Assembly: GCA_023400055.1 (NCBI GenBank)
Contig: JAEXFN010000051.1
Location: 181,338-245,337, forward strand
Direction: 5' to 3'
Source of the DNA: Bacillota bacterium
Lineage (GTDB): Bacteria; Bacillota; UBA4882; UBA8346
Length of the DNA stretch: 64,000 bases
Positions 42,864-52,374 of the stretch are shown in pieces. Positions within the stretch are counted from its first letter, which is position 1, and each line of letters starts with the position of its first letter. The position numbers and the translations under genes are program-made. The notes under the pieces were generated by a model that was given only the letters and a program-made list of their open reading frames with translations, did no database searches and was not told the DNA's origin.

Positions 42864-43972
42864 ATATAACGATGTTGTTGTCGAATGGTTTTGGACCCGA
42901 CCCGCGGGTGGCGACCGAGGCTGTTGCATTGCAATCCGCCGGGCATCGGGTGACGATTTTCGCCTGGGACCGAACCGGAGAATTACCCACCGAAGCAGAG
43001 TACAACGGTGTCAAGGTGATCCGCTCTCAGATCCGGACGACTTATAGCCGGGGGCCATTGCAAGTCTTTTGCTTTGTAAAGTTCTGGCAGGATTGCCGCA
43101 GCTTTTTGCAACAAAATCCGGTCGAGACAATTCATTGTCATGATCTGGACACCTTATGGCCCGGGGTGCAAATAGGCAGGCAGCGAAATGTGCCCGTAAT
43201 TTTCGATGCCCATGAAGCATATCCGGAGATGGTTGCCCATTTGTTCCCCAAACCGCTGGTGATGGCTATTCGCATGCTGGAACGGCACCTGGTGCCCAAA
43301 ACGACTGCGGTGATCACTGTCGGCCGGATTTTGGCGCAACGTTTCGAAAATCTACAGGCCAAGCGGGTCGTGGTGGTCGGAAATTATAAAAAGCACCTGG
43401 CGGAACGGCCGGTAGAGCCGCCGGAAATGGCGCCGTTCCAACTCATTTATGTCGGAGGCTTGAACCGTGATCGCTTACTGGCGCCGCTTATCACGGCGCT
43501 GGCCGGTAACAAACGGTATCATCTGCGGATCGTCGGTGATGGTCCGGAACTGTCGAATCTCAAAGCATTGGCCGCCAGTGCTGCCAACATTGAGTTTACC
43601 GGATTCTTGCCCCAAGATCAGGCCAGGGATTTGATCAACCGGAGCCATCTGGTCTATTATGGTATTGCCGGGGAATACCTCAATAATCAATACAGCACTC
43701 CGAACTCGTTGTTTCTGGCAATGACCGCCGGACGGCCATTGCTCACCACCCCAGTTGGTGAGATCGCCACGATAGTCAAGGAAGAAGACTGCGGCACGGT
43801 ATTGTCGGACTTGACCAAGGCATCCATTATCGCGGCGTTGGAGCGGTATTTTGATCCGGCTTTTTGGAGCAGACAATCACGGAATGGATTTCAAGCATCG
43901 TTGACGAGTTATAATTGGGATAAAGCCAGTCAGAACCTGATCGCGCTTTATCAGGATTTGGAGCGTAATTAA
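42860..43972 (+). CDS. glycosyltransferase, GT4 family
   Basis: A 370-residue GT-B enzyme. Seen are MLLSNGFGPDPRVATEA at the N-terminus, IHCHDLDTLWPG and VIFDAHEAYPEM in the first domain, and STPNSLFLAMTAGRPLLTTP in the donor domain. It is coupled to both flanking genes (ATGA before, TAATG after). Specificity unknown. Confidence 0.88.
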   Translation: MNITMLLSNGFGPDPRVATEAVALQSAGHRVTIFAWDRTGELPTEAEYNGVKVIRSQIRTTYSRGPLQVFCFVKFWQDCRSFLQQNPVETIHCHDLDTLWPGVQIGRQRNVPVIFDAHEAYPEMVAHLFPKPLVMAIRMLERHLVPKTTAVITVGRILAQRFENLQAKRVVVVGNYKKHLAERPVEPPEMAPFQLIYVGGLNRDRLLAPLITALAGNKRYHLRIVGDGPELSNLKALAASAANIEFTGFLPQDQARDLINRSHLVYYGIAGEYLNNQYSTPNSLFLAMTAGRPLLTTPVGEIATIVKEEDCGTVLSDLTKASIIAALERYFDPAFWSRQSRNGFQASLTSYNWDKASQNLIALYQDLERN

Positions 43973-45186
43973 TGAACAAACGCGAATTAATTCTGATCAA
44001 TCATTATGCTTCTATCCCGCGTTGGCCGGGACCGACCCGCAATTTTGATTTTGCGTCGGAACTGGTCAAACTGGGGTGGGATGTTACTTTGGTAAGTTGC
44101 AAGTTCAATCATTATCTCCGATGTTATTTGCCGGATCCGCCGGACAGTGAAAACGGCGTTCGTTTCCAATGGATCTGGAGCACTCCTTATCAAGGAAATT
44201 CACTCCAGCGTGAACTGAATATCGTCGGGTTTTCCATGCTCAGCTTATGGCGCGGATTATTCACTTCTGCTCGAGTAGTACTGACCGTAACGCCGCCGTT
44301 GGAATCGGCCTGGACGGGTTGGTTGCTGGCGCGCTTGAAAGGCATTCCGTTTGTGCTGGATGTTGAGGATCTTTGGCCCGATTCTTTAATCTCGATGGGT
44401 TTTACCAACCGTTGGGTTATCGGTTGGCTGAGAATGCTGGAACGCTTCTTATATCGCCACGCCGATCATATTTTGGTGGTGGCGGACCAGATGCGTAAAT
44501 ATTTATTGGAACAGGGAGTACCGGCTTCTAAGATCAGTCTGATTCCACTAGGCGCTAATCTGCCGGTGGTAACCGATAATCGGGCTGCCGTCCGGGCCAA
44601 GTATGGCTGGCAGGATGACCAGATCATTGCCGCTTATGTCGGAGCCCATGGTCCAGCCAATGCTCTGGAGACCTTGATTCAAGCCGCCCGATTGCTGACT
44701 GACGAGTCCAGGATACAAATTGTCCTGTTTGGAGACGGTTCCGATAAACCACGTCTGCAACAATTATTGCAGAGCTTGGCTTTGACCAATATCCGTCTGG
44801 TCGATCCGGTGCCGCCCGGCGAGGTTCCCGCGATTTTGGGAGCGGTCGATGTCGGAATTGCCTCTTTGAAGGATACGCCGACCTTCAAAACGGTGCGTCC
44901 CAATAAGATTTACGAGTACATGGCCGCCGGCTTGCCAATCGCCTGTTGTATCGATGGTGAAGCGCGTCAGATTGTGGAGGAAGTCGGTTCTGGCGTCTTT
45001 ATCAAGCCGGAAGACCACCGCGGACTGGCCGGGGTATTGCGCCGCCTGGCGGGTGATGCCGAGCTGCGGCGCAGCATGGGTGAGAAAGGTTACCGTTTTT
45101 GCATGGCGGAGGGCGACCGTCGCAAGCTGGCCGCCAAAATGGGCTCGGTTTTGGAAAAAGTAATGGAAGGAAGCTCCCGCCCATGA
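43972..45186 (+). CDS. glycosyltransferase, GT4 family (WbuB-like)
   Basis: A 404-residue GT-B enzyme. The N-terminus resembles WbuB-type transferases (HYASIPRWPGPTRNF, PFVLDVEDLWPDSL) that often add an N-acetylated amino sugar early in the repeat unit; the donor domain has PNKIYEYMAAGLPIACC. It directly precedes the initiating transferase, in line with adding the second sugar. That order is inferred from other loci. Confidence 0.88.
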   Translation: MNKRELILINHYASIPRWPGPTRNFDFASELVKLGWDVTLVSCKFNHYLRCYLPDPPDSENGVRFQWIWSTPYQGNSLQRELNIVGFSMLSLWRGLFTSARVVLTVTPPLESAWTGWLLARLKGIPFVLDVEDLWPDSLISMGFTNRWVIGWLRMLERFLYRHADHILVVADQMRKYLLEQGVPASKISLIPLGANLPVVTDNRAAVRAKYGWQDDQIIAAYVGAHGPANALETLIQAARLLTDESRIQIVLFGDGSDKPRLQQLLQSLALTNIRLVDPVPPGEVPAILGAVDVGIASLKDTPTFKTVRPNKIYEYMAAGLPIACCIDGEARQIVEEVGSGVFIKPEDHRGLAGVLRRLAGDAELRRSMGEKGYRFCMAEGDRRKLAAKMGSVLEKVMEGSSRP

Positions 45187-45794
45187 GCCTCATCAGATCG
45201 GCGCAGATTTATGTGAAATATTTTTTGGACCGGGTGCTGGCGCTGCTATTATTGTTGCCAGTTGGACTGGTTCTGCTGATCCTGGGCCTGATTTTATATA
45301 TTGATTCTCCCGGCCCCATCTTTTTCCGGCAGCAACGGCCAGGACGCCATGGCAAGTTGTTCGGCCTATATAAGCTGCGGACCATGACGCCCGGCGATCA
45401 TACCGCGGTCACGCCGCGCAATCCCGACGGTTCCTTGGCTTTGACCAGCGATCTCACGGGATACACTCGTTTCGGGAAACTATTGCGCCGTTTCAGCCTG
45501 GACGAACTACCCCAGCTTTTTAATATATTACGTGGCGAAATGAGTTTCATCGGACCCCGGCCCGATCTTCCCGAACACTTAAGTCTTTACACGGAGCAAG
45601 AACGTTTGAAGCTAGCCGTAAGGCCGGGCCTGACCGGCCTGGCGCAAGTGATGGGCCGGAATGAATTGCCCTGGAAAGAGCGGCTGCAACTTGACATCGA
45701 GTACGTCAACCGTTACTCTTTGCTGTTGGATCTCAAGATCTTCGCGCTGACTTTGGCCCATTTGATAACCGGGCGTGGCGTTTATCAAAGATAA
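45183..45794 (+). CDS. initiating sugar-phosphate transferase (PglC/WcaJ-type)
   Basis: A 203-residue small-type polyprenyl-phosphate phosphoglycosyl transferase. One N-terminal hydrophobic hairpin (about 18-40) is followed by the catalytic domain with KLRTM, FSLDELPQLFNILRGEMSF (the DE pair is catalytic in PglC), IGPRPDLP and RPGLTGLAQVMGR. It transfers a sugar phosphate from a UDP-sugar to undecaprenyl phosphate to start the repeat unit. ATG 45183 overlaps the previous stop as ATGA. The long WcaJ-type N-terminal domain is absent. Confidence 0.92.
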   Translation: MSLIRSAQIYVKYFLDRVLALLLLLPVGLVLLILGLILYIDSPGPIFFRQQRPGRHGKLFGLYKLRTMTPGDHTAVTPRNPDGSLALTSDLTGYTRFGKLLRRFSLDELPQLFNILRGEMSFIGPRPDLPEHLSLYTEQERLKLAVRPGLTGLAQVMGRNELPWKERLQLDIEYVNRYSLLLDLKIFALTLAHLITGRGVYQR

Positions 45795-45877
45795 ACTGCG
45801 GATAAGAAATATGATCGCAAATAAGATAGAGGTTTTTTATAGAGAGATTGCGACATATTTAGTCGGGAGAGTGTGTT

Positions 45878-46663
45878 ATGAAAATTACTGGATTGCAACT
45901 TCAGGAGTTGGCTTGGGATACCGATTTTTTCGGTAAGAAGATGGGCCGGATCGCGCTCGATCCCGCCCTTGGTCCGACCAACCTCTCCGAAAACACCTGG
46001 CGGCGGACTTTAGAGGTCGCCTACAAGCAAAACTATGAGTTTCTCCTGTGCGAGATCGATGCCGGGCAGGGAGAGATCGCCCAAAACCTGGTCGCTTTAG
46101 GTGCTTTTTTGGGGGATGTTTTGGTTACGTTGTCTTTGGATCTCGAAACCGTCCCCCAGGCGGACCGGAACGTTTCAGCCCAAGTGGTTCCGGCGTCCCC
46201 GGAAGATCTGCCGGGGATCAGCGCCATCGCCGCCGACAGCTTCGAGAAGTCCCGTTTTTTTCAGGATCCGCGGTTCGATGCCCATAAAGTCCGGCAATTG
46301 TATCCGCTTTGGGTCCAAAATGCTTTTCAAACCACCGAAGTCTTTTATGTCATTAAGGAACATGATGCGGTTAAGGCTTTTATTTCCTTGCAGGAGCAAG
46401 TTCCTGGGGTTCAGCTGACCATCCGCCTGCTGGCGGTAGAGGCGGCCAGTCGAGGGCAGAAATTGGGCGAAAAGCTGCTTGACGCGGCAATAGCCTATGG
46501 GATGGCCAGAGGTTTAAAACGGATCACCGTGGGAACCCAGATCAGCAATTATCCGGCCCTCCGTTTATATGAAAAACGGGGCTTCCGCATCGAACGGGCT
46601 TTGTACCGGTTTCATTTCTGGCTGGACTCCCGAAGCCGGCTTGGCTTGAGCGGCTTATCCTAG
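45878..46663 (+). CDS. GNAT N-acetyltransferase (WecD-like)
   Basis: A 261-residue protein. The N-terminal LAWDTDFFGKKMGRI matches the opening of WecD-type dTDP-amino-sugar acetyltransferases, and the C-terminal GNAT core contains RLLAVEAASRGQKLGEKLL (acetyl-CoA loop) and NYPALRLYEKRGF. It probably N-acetylates an amino sugar of the polymer. GGGAGAGTGTGTT precedes the ATG at 45878. The downstream promoter for the WbpE-like gene overlaps its 3' end. Confidence 0.82.
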   Translation: MKITGLQLQELAWDTDFFGKKMGRIALDPALGPTNLSENTWRRTLEVAYKQNYEFLLCEIDAGQGEIAQNLVALGAFLGDVLVTLSLDLETVPQADRNVSAQVVPASPEDLPGISAIAADSFEKSRFFQDPRFDAHKVRQLYPLWVQNAFQTTEVFYVIKEHDAVKAFISLQEQVPGVQLTIRLLAVEAASRGQKLGEKLLDAAIAYGMARGLKRITVGTQISNYPALRLYEKRGFRIERALYRFHFWLDSRSRLGLSGLS

Positions 46664-46669
46664 TATAAT
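46641..46669 (+). promoter_or_regulatory. internal promoter before the WbpE/WbpI-like genes
   Basis: TTGGCT (46641-46646), exactly 17 bp, perfect TATAAT (46664-46669), overlapping the end of the acetyltransferase gene. Confidence 0.65.
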
Positions 46670-46770
46670 GAAAGATGGTGCCACGCTAATTTTCGGGGCA
46701 TAGGAAAATCGGTCGCATGGCTTCAAGCGAGCCAAAGAGCTGATTGCGACTACCGAGGGAGTGGATTTCT

Positions 46771-47889
46771 TTGCAGGTTCCCGCGTTTGATTTAACCCGC
46801 CAGAATGAGCAGTTGGCGGAAGGATTGGCCGGAGCTTACCAGCGCGTGGTGGCGAGCGGCGGTTTTATTCTGGGTGAAGCGGTAAAACAGTTTGAGTCGG
46901 AAATCGCCGAAGCATTGCAGGTTAAACACGCCGTGGCGGTCGCCAATGGCAGCGACGCCCTGGTTCTGGCCTTGATGGCTTTGGGGATCGGACCGGGCGA
47001 TGAAGTGATCGTGCCCGGTTTTACTTTTTTTGCGACTGCCGGCGCGGTCGCGCGAGTAGGGGCGACCCCCGTGTTCGCGGATGTGTTGCCCGCCACCTAT
47101 AATCTGGATCCGGCCGCGGTACGGGCGAAACTCACGCCGCGGACCAAGGCGCTGATTCCGGTGCACCTGTTCGGATTGCCCGCCGCCATGACGGAACTCA
47201 TGGCGCTGGCTCGTGAATACAATGTAGCAGTGATCGAAGATGCCGCCCAATCCTGCGGAGCGACTTGCCAGGGCCGTCCGAGCGGCGCCATCGGCGACTT
47301 GGGCTGCTTCAGCTTTTTCCCCACCAAGAATCTGGGCTGCTTCGGCGACGGCGGCATGGTAACGACTCAGTCCGATGTTTTGGCTGAGAAGCTGCGGATG
47401 CTCCGGGTCCATGGCGCCCGCCGAAAATACTACCATGAGCTTTTAGGCTTGAATAGCCGCCTGGATACGTTGCAGGCCGCCTTTTTACGGGTAAAACTGC
47501 CCCATCTGAGAGAATGGATCGCCAGGCGCCGCGAGATTGCCGCGACGTACCGCCGCGGCTTGCAGGGCGCGCCGGGGATCGGCTTGCCGGAAGCGGCCGA
47601 TGGGCACACCTACAATCAGTTCACGATCACGGTATCCCGGCGCGATGCCTTGTGGGATTATCTCAGCGCCAATGCCATCGGCAGCACCATTTACTACCCG
47701 CTCGGCCTTCATATGCAGCCGGTTTTCGCCGGCTTGGGTTACCAGCGGGGCGATCTGCCCGTTACCGAGCGATTAACGGAGTCGGTGTTGTCGTTGCCGG
47801 TTTTCCCGGAGTTGACAGCCGCCGAACAGGAATATGTGATCGCCAAAATTCTGAAGTTCAGTGAGGGAGATTCGTGCAAAAAATCGTAA
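46771..47889 (+). CDS. DegT/DnrJ/EryC1 sugar aminotransferase (WbpE-like)
   Basis: A 372-residue PLP enzyme. The N-terminus VPAFDLTRQNEQL, NGSDALVLALMALGIGPGDE, VIEDAAQSCGA and Lys186 in FFPTKNLGCFGDGG are all typical of sugar-nucleotide aminotransferases. WbpE transfers an amino group from glutamate to the 3-keto-uronate formed by WbpB. The TTG at 46771 is chosen because GAGGGAG lies about 9 bases upstream and it yields the usual N-terminus. It overlaps the epimerase gene by 16 bp. Confidence 0.9.
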   Translation: MQVPAFDLTRQNEQLAEGLAGAYQRVVASGGFILGEAVKQFESEIAEALQVKHAVAVANGSDALVLALMALGIGPGDEVIVPGFTFFATAGAVARVGATPVFADVLPATYNLDPAAVRAKLTPRTKALIPVHLFGLPAAMTELMALAREYNVAVIEDAAQSCGATCQGRPSGAIGDLGCFSFFPTKNLGCFGDGGMVTTQSDVLAEKLRMLRVHGARRKYYHELLGLNSRLDTLQAAFLRVKLPHLREWIARRREIAATYRRGLQGAPGIGLPEAADGHTYNQFTITVSRRDALWDYLSANAIGSTIYYPLGLHMQPVFAGLGYQRGDLPVTERLTESVLSLPVFPELTAAEQEYVIAKILKFSEGDSCKKS

Positions 47890-48935
47890 CCATTGTCGGG
47901 GCGCGGCCCCAATTCGTCAAGGCGGGCGTGGTCTCCCGGGCGCTGCGGCGCGATTTCCGGGAAGTCTTGGTTCATACCGGCCAACATTACGATGTCAATA
48001 TGTCGGATATTTTCTTCCGAGACCTGGAGATTCCCGAGCCCCAATATTATCTGGGAGTCGGCTCGGGCAGTCACGGCGCTCAAACCGGCAAGATGCTGGA
48101 GGCGATCGAAACCGTGCTCCAGCAGGAGGCGCCGGATCTGGTGCTGATTTACGGCGACACCAATTCGACCCTGGCGGGGGCGCTGGCAGCCGCCAAACTG
48201 CATATTCCGGTGGCGCATGTCGAGGCGGGACTGCGCAGTTTTAACCGCAGGATGCCGGAGGAGATCAACCGGGTGCTGGCCGATCATGTTTCCACTTGGC
48301 TTTTCCCGCCGACCGCCGCCGCCGTGGAGCATCTGCGTCACGAAGGGATCAGCGCTGGCGTTCATCTGGTGGGCGATGTAATGTACGATACCTTCCGGCT
48401 CGGATCGGCGCTGGTGCCCGAACGCTCGCGGATTCTGGAAAGCCTGGAGCTGACGCCGGGCCGATACTCCCTGCTGACTTTGCACCGGGCGGAGAATACC
48501 GATGATCCGACCCGGCTGGCGGCGATCATCAATACGCTCAACGAGACTGGCAGGCAGATTATCTTTCCGGTCCACCCGCGAACTCGCCAGAAGCTGCGGG
48601 AGCTGGGTCCGGCAGTACATACCGCCGGGCTGTCCCTCATCGATCCGGTCGGCTATTTCGATATGTTGAATCTGGAACTGCACGCCGCCGTGATCTTCAC
48701 CGACTCGGGCGGCGTTCAGAAGGAAGCCTATATGGCCAAAGTCCCTTGTATTACCTTGCGCGACGAGACGGAATGGCTGGAGACGGTCACCGCCAACTGG
48801 AACCGGTTGGCGGGGGCGAATCCCGACGCTATCCGGGCGGCGCTGGCCTTGGACTGGGTGGGTTCGGAATATCCGCCGTTATTCGGCGACGGGGACGCCG
48901 CGGGGAAGATCGCCCGGATCCTGCTGGACAGCTGA
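47874..48935 (+). CDS. UDP-sugar 2-epimerase (WbpI-like)
   Basis: A 353-residue non-hydrolysing UDP-HexNAc 2-epimerase family member. It carries VGARPQFVKA, VHTGQHYDVNMSDIFF, HVEAGLRSFNRRMPEEINR and TDSGGVQKEA. The segment PQYYLGVGSGSHGAQTGKML resembles WbpI (acting on UDP-2,3-diacetamido-glucuronate) more than WecB/MnaA. The product would be UDP-ManNAc(3NAc)A. A GTG start at 47874 follows GAGGGAG inside the WbpE-like gene. The MnaA alternative cannot be fully excluded. Confidence 0.88.
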   Translation: MQKIVTIVGARPQFVKAGVVSRALRRDFREVLVHTGQHYDVNMSDIFFRDLEIPEPQYYLGVGSGSHGAQTGKMLEAIETVLQQEAPDLVLIYGDTNSTLAGALAAAKLHIPVAHVEAGLRSFNRRMPEEINRVLADHVSTWLFPPTAAAVEHLRHEGISAGVHLVGDVMYDTFRLGSALVPERSRILESLELTPGRYSLLTLHRAENTDDPTRLAAIINTLNETGRQIIFPVHPRTRQKLRELGPAVHTAGLSLIDPVGYFDMLNLELHAAVIFTDSGGVQKEAYMAKVPCITLRDETEWLETVTANWNRLAGANPDAIRAALALDWVGSEYPPLFGDGDAAGKIARILLDS

Positions 48936-48985
48936 CCGGTATAGATAAATGAGGATTAGCAAATTAAGGGATGGGAGTGAGGTTG

Positions 48986-50242
48986 ATGAAGGGAGATTGC
49001 AAGGACGCCGCCTTGGCGGAGGAAGGGCGGCGGTTAATCGAATGGGCCGACCGGAGTATGCCGGTGCTGGCCTCCATCCGCGCCCAGTGGGAGCAGACGC
49101 GGCCGCTGGCCGGACTGCGGGTCGGCGCTTGTTTGCATGTCACCACGGAAACGGCCAATCTGATGCGGACCTTGAAGGCGGGCGGCGCCGAGCTGGCCTT
49201 ATGCGCCTCGAATCCGCTCTCGACGCAGGACCCGGTGGCCGCGGCGCTGAATGTCGTCTATGACCTGCCCACCTTCGCGGTGCGCGGCGAGGACAACGAC
49301 CGTTATTACCGCCATATCCATCAGGTGCTGGACACCCGACCCCAGGTCACCATGGATGACGGGGCCGACCTGGTCAACACTCTGCATACCCAGCGGGCCG
49401 AGCTGCTGGACGGCATCATCGGCGGCACCGAGGAGACCACCACCGGCGTCATCCGTTTGAAAGCCATGGAGAAAGACGGTGTGCTGCGCTACCCGATCGT
49501 CGCGGTGAATGACGCCCTGACCAAGCACATGTTCGATAACCGTTACGGCACCGGCCAGTCGACGCTGGACGGGATCATGCGCGCCACCAATTACCTGATC
49601 GCCGGGTCCACCCTGGTAGTGGCCGGCTATGGCTGGTGCGGCCGGGGACTGGCGATGCGGGCCCGCGGCATCGGCGCCAATGTGATCGTGACCGAGATCG
49701 ATCCGCTGAAGGCCCTGGAAGCGGTGATGGACGGCTTCCGGGTGCTGCCCATGGCCGAAGCGGCCGTCATCGGGGATATCTTCGTCACGTTGACCGGCAA
49801 CATCAACGTGCTCGACGCGCCGCACCTGACCGTGATGAAGGACGGCGCCATCATCTGCAACTCCGGCCATTTCAACGTGGAGATCAACATCCCGGCGCTG
49901 GAGCGGTTGGCCGTGTCCAGCCACGAGGCCCGGGCCAACGTGGTCGAGTATACCCTGGCCGACGGGCGGCGCATCCGTCTCCTGGCCGAGGGACGGCTGG
50001 TCAATCTGGCGGCCGCCGAGGGCCATCCGGCGGCGGTGATGGATATGAGCTTCGCCAACCAGGCTTTCTCCGTCGAATATCTGTTCCAAAAGGCCGACCA
50101 ATTGGAGCGGCGGGTCTATGCGGTCCCCGAGGCTATCGATCAGGAGATCGCCCGCTTGAAGCTGGCCAGCATGGCGGTAGCGATCGATCGCTTGACCCCC
50201 GAACAGCAGACCTATCTGTCCAGTTATGACATGGGGACCTGA
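48986..50242 (+). CDS. ahcY: adenosylhomocysteinase
   Basis: A 418-residue homologue of S-adenosylhomocysteine hydrolase, which splits SAH to adenosine and homocysteine to relieve inhibition of methyltransferases. Seen are HVTTETANLMRTLKAGGA, ASNPLSTQDPVAAAL, TTTGVIRLKAM, VNDALTKHMFDNRYGTGQS and the NAD site VAGYGWCGRGLAMRARG. It lacks the roughly 40-residue insertion of some bacterial enzymes and is of the archaeal/thermophile length. GGGAGTGAGG supports the ATG at 48986 over that at 48971. Monocistronic with its own terminator. Confidence 0.93.
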   Translation: MKGDCKDAALAEEGRRLIEWADRSMPVLASIRAQWEQTRPLAGLRVGACLHVTTETANLMRTLKAGGAELALCASNPLSTQDPVAAALNVVYDLPTFAVRGEDNDRYYRHIHQVLDTRPQVTMDDGADLVNTLHTQRAELLDGIIGGTEETTTGVIRLKAMEKDGVLRYPIVAVNDALTKHMFDNRYGTGQSTLDGIMRATNYLIAGSTLVVAGYGWCGRGLAMRARGIGANVIVTEIDPLKALEAVMDGFRVLPMAEAAVIGDIFVTLTGNINVLDAPHLTVMKDGAIICNSGHFNVEINIPALERLAVSSHEARANVVEYTLADGRRIRLLAEGRLVNLAAAEGHPAAVMDMSFANQAFSVEYLFQKADQLERRVYAVPEAIDQEIARLKLASMAVAIDRLTPEQQTYLSSYDMGT

Positions 50243-50326
50243 TCGAATGGCTCCATGCCGGGCCCGATTGGATCGATAGGGTTATTGCGGGAAGTTTAAC
50301 GCCATCGCAATATGATGTTTTGCAGC

Positions 50327-50359
50327 GCCGCCGGAACAGATCCGACGGCTTTTCGTTTT
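50327..50359 (+). terminator. terminator after ahcY
   Basis: GCCGCCGGA (50327-50335) pairs with TCCGACGGC (50341-50349) with one mismatch, then TTTTCGTTTT. Confidence 0.7.
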
Positions 50360-50539
50360 GCCAAGGCGGCCGAACGTGAACGAAAAGTCCCGAAGCCGCT
50401 CGGCTGGAATCCATCAGGCCCGCGGCCGATAAAGTTTAACGTCTGATGAAAAATTGGGGCAGGGAAAAGGATTCCGCTGTTAGAAGATTAATATATCAAT
50501 ATTATGATTCCATCATGAAAGGTTAACCCGGGGACAATC

Positions 50540-51754
50540 ATGATTTATTATCGCCGTAACTTATTGATCCTGTCATTCACGATCTTTCTGGCGGCTTTCA
50601 GCTGGGAACAGATCGCGCCTTACTTGCCGCTATTTCTCAAGGAGCTCGGCATCACCAGAGATCTTCCCTTCTGGTCCGGACTCCTTTTTACACTGCAGTT
50701 TTTGGCCTCGTCGCTGATGGGGCCGGTCTGGGGCAAGATGGCCGACAAATACGGCCGCAAACCGATGGTGATGCGGGCCGGGCTGTGCCTGAGCGCGGTT
50801 TATTTCGGCATGAGTTTTTGCCAGAACTACGGCCAGCTGCTGTTCCTGCGGATCATGAACGGCATGCTGACCGGCTTCATTCCCGGCTCGATCGCCTTGA
50901 TCGCCACCAACACCCCGAAAAACGATTCCGGCCGTTTCGTCTCGATCGCCTATACCGCTCAATCGGTCGGGGTCATCCTGGGACCGGCCCTGGGCGGCTT
51001 GCTGGCCGCCATGGCCGGCTACCGGGGGTCGATGCTGCTCTCCGGCAGCCTGGTGTTGTTCGCCTTTTTCCTGGTCACACTGTTGGTGGAAGAGCGGGAA
51101 AAGCCGCAGATTTCGGTCAAGACCTCGATTGTCCAGGATATTCAGCGTTCCTTCACGATGCCGGTCATGGTGACGGTGATGAGCGTCGAGTTCGTCAACG
51201 CGCTGGTGATGTCGGCGCTGCTGCCGATCCTGGCCTTGTATCTGCACAGCATCGCGCCGCACGCCGGCAAGATCGTCAGCGGTTTCATTTATTCCCTGCC
51301 GGGCATGGCGCTGTTTTTGACCGCTTATTCCTGGAGCCGGATCGGCGAGAAGATCAGTTACACCCGGACCATCCTGATCGGTCTGGTCGGCGTGGGCTGC
51401 ATCGGCATCCTGCTGGGACTGGTCGTCAATCTTTGGATCTTCGGGGCGCTTTATTTCATTTACGGCACCTTCGTGGCCGCGGTCTCGCCGTCGTCGGCGG
51501 CCTTGGTCGCCACCCGGGTGGAGGCGGAGTTCCGGGGCCGGGCCTATGCCATGCAGCAGACCGCCCGGACGGTGGGGCTGTTCGTGGCGCCGGTCGTCTC
51601 CGGGCTCATCGGCAATTACATCGGTTTGAAGTGGATCTTCATCGTCTTCGGCGCGGCGGTGCTCTTGCTGACCGTGGGCGTGCGGGCCCAGATCCGCAGT
51701 TGGGAAACTGCCCCGGGAGGGCTGGATCCCTTGAAGCCGGAAAACGTCGTCTGA
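50540..51754 (+). CDS. MFS drug-type exporter
   Basis: A 404-residue, 12-helix MFS protein. Motif A (GKMADKYGRKPMV) after helix 2 and the antiporter motif C (SVGVILGPALGG) in helix 5 mark a proton-coupled exporter of the DHA1 branch. Cargo could be a drug or an internal metabolite; no regulator is next to it. The ATG at 50540 is preceded by AAGGTTAACCCGGGG. The leader holds an ATGAT-TCC-ATCAT dyad at about 50504-50516 that could be an operator. Confidence 0.87.
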   Translation: MIYYRRNLLILSFTIFLAAFSWEQIAPYLPLFLKELGITRDLPFWSGLLFTLQFLASSLMGPVWGKMADKYGRKPMVMRAGLCLSAVYFGMSFCQNYGQLLFLRIMNGMLTGFIPGSIALIATNTPKNDSGRFVSIAYTAQSVGVILGPALGGLLAAMAGYRGSMLLSGSLVLFAFFLVTLLVEEREKPQISVKTSIVQDIQRSFTMPVMVTVMSVEFVNALVMSALLPILALYLHSIAPHAGKIVSGFIYSLPGMALFLTAYSWSRIGEKISYTRTILIGLVGVGCIGILLGLVVNLWIFGALYFIYGTFVAAVSPSSAALVATRVEAEFRGRAYAMQQTARTVGLFVAPVVSGLIGNYIGLKWIFIVFGAAVLLLTVGVRAQIRSWETAPGGLDPLKPENVV

Positions 51755-51828
51755 AAAAGGATTTCCGGCAGTAAAATCGCCAAAGCCGGGCCGGAAATCG
51801 CTGATCGGGTGTTGCAAAACGGATTGGG

Positions 51829-52164
51829 CGGCTGCCCAATGATCATTGCGGACGGACCGATCGAATTTGGCGGATCGCTAATTCAAATTGCCCGCTGGAA
51901 AATCCAATTTGCACCCTCGCAAATTGGATTTTTAGGTTGCCAAATTTAAATCGCCGGCCGCCAAATTGTAATTTCCAGGTGGCAAATTGAAATTGGCACG
52001 ATTCAAATTGCAATTGCCATCCCGAGAATTGATTATTCGATCGGGATAAATGGTTTTTCGGGCCTGATAATTAAAATTACGCCATCAAAAATAATAATTC
52101 TCAGTCTGAAAACCGAATTTTCAGGATTGCAGAGTGCTTTTTCAAGTTACATTTATGAAATCTG
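51829..52164. repeat. 21-bp-period degenerate tandem array C
   Basis: About 15 units in unbroken 21-bp register, beginning at 51850, 51871, 51892, 51913, 51934, 51955, 51976, 51997, 52018, 52039, 52060, 52081, 52102, 52123 and 52144, with a faint unit before. Most units carry an AATT-containing core (CAAATTGAAATTGG, CAAATTGCAATTGC, GAATTGATTATTC). The units at 52018-52059 closely resemble those of array B (GATCGGGATAAATGGTTTTTC against AATGGATTTTCGATCCCGAT). No gene is present between 51755 and 52457; the rest holds a terminator-like hairpin and the promoter region of the next gene. Confidence 0.85.
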
Positions 52165-52191
52165 ACATCGAATAGGGCGGTTTCATCGGAC

Positions 52192-52219
52192 GGACATCTC
52201 CCCGGGGTGTCCTTATTTT
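52192..52219 (+). terminator. terminator-like hairpin after array C
   Basis: GGACA (52192-52196) pairs with TGTCC (52208-52212), loop containing CCCCGGGG, then TTATTTTTA. Confidence 0.6.
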
Positions 52220-52362
52220 TATGGGGTTCAGTCTTTGACGCGGGATTCAGCGCCGAATCGTCCGGTTTCGCCAATTCTTTCTCCAAAATTTTCCGCTCAA
52301 TAAAGGATCGCCGCCCCAATTGTTGAAAATTATTGAAGTTTGAGCGGATTGGATCTGTTCAA

Positions 52363-52374
52363 GAACGTATGTTC
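52363..52374. promoter_or_regulatory. LexA/DinR-box-like palindrome in the promoter of the reductase gene
   Basis: GAACGTATGTTC fits the Bacillota SOS-box core GAACnnnnGTTC. It lies between TGTTCA (52356-52361) and TAAAAT (52379-52384), spaced 17 bp, about 80 bp before the gene at 52458. Confidence 0.5.

Noticed and set aside
37149..46663. Recently acquired genomic island
   Set aside because: The block looks somewhat richer in A/T, but there are no integrase, tRNA, attachment site or insertion sequence; polysaccharide loci often differ in composition.
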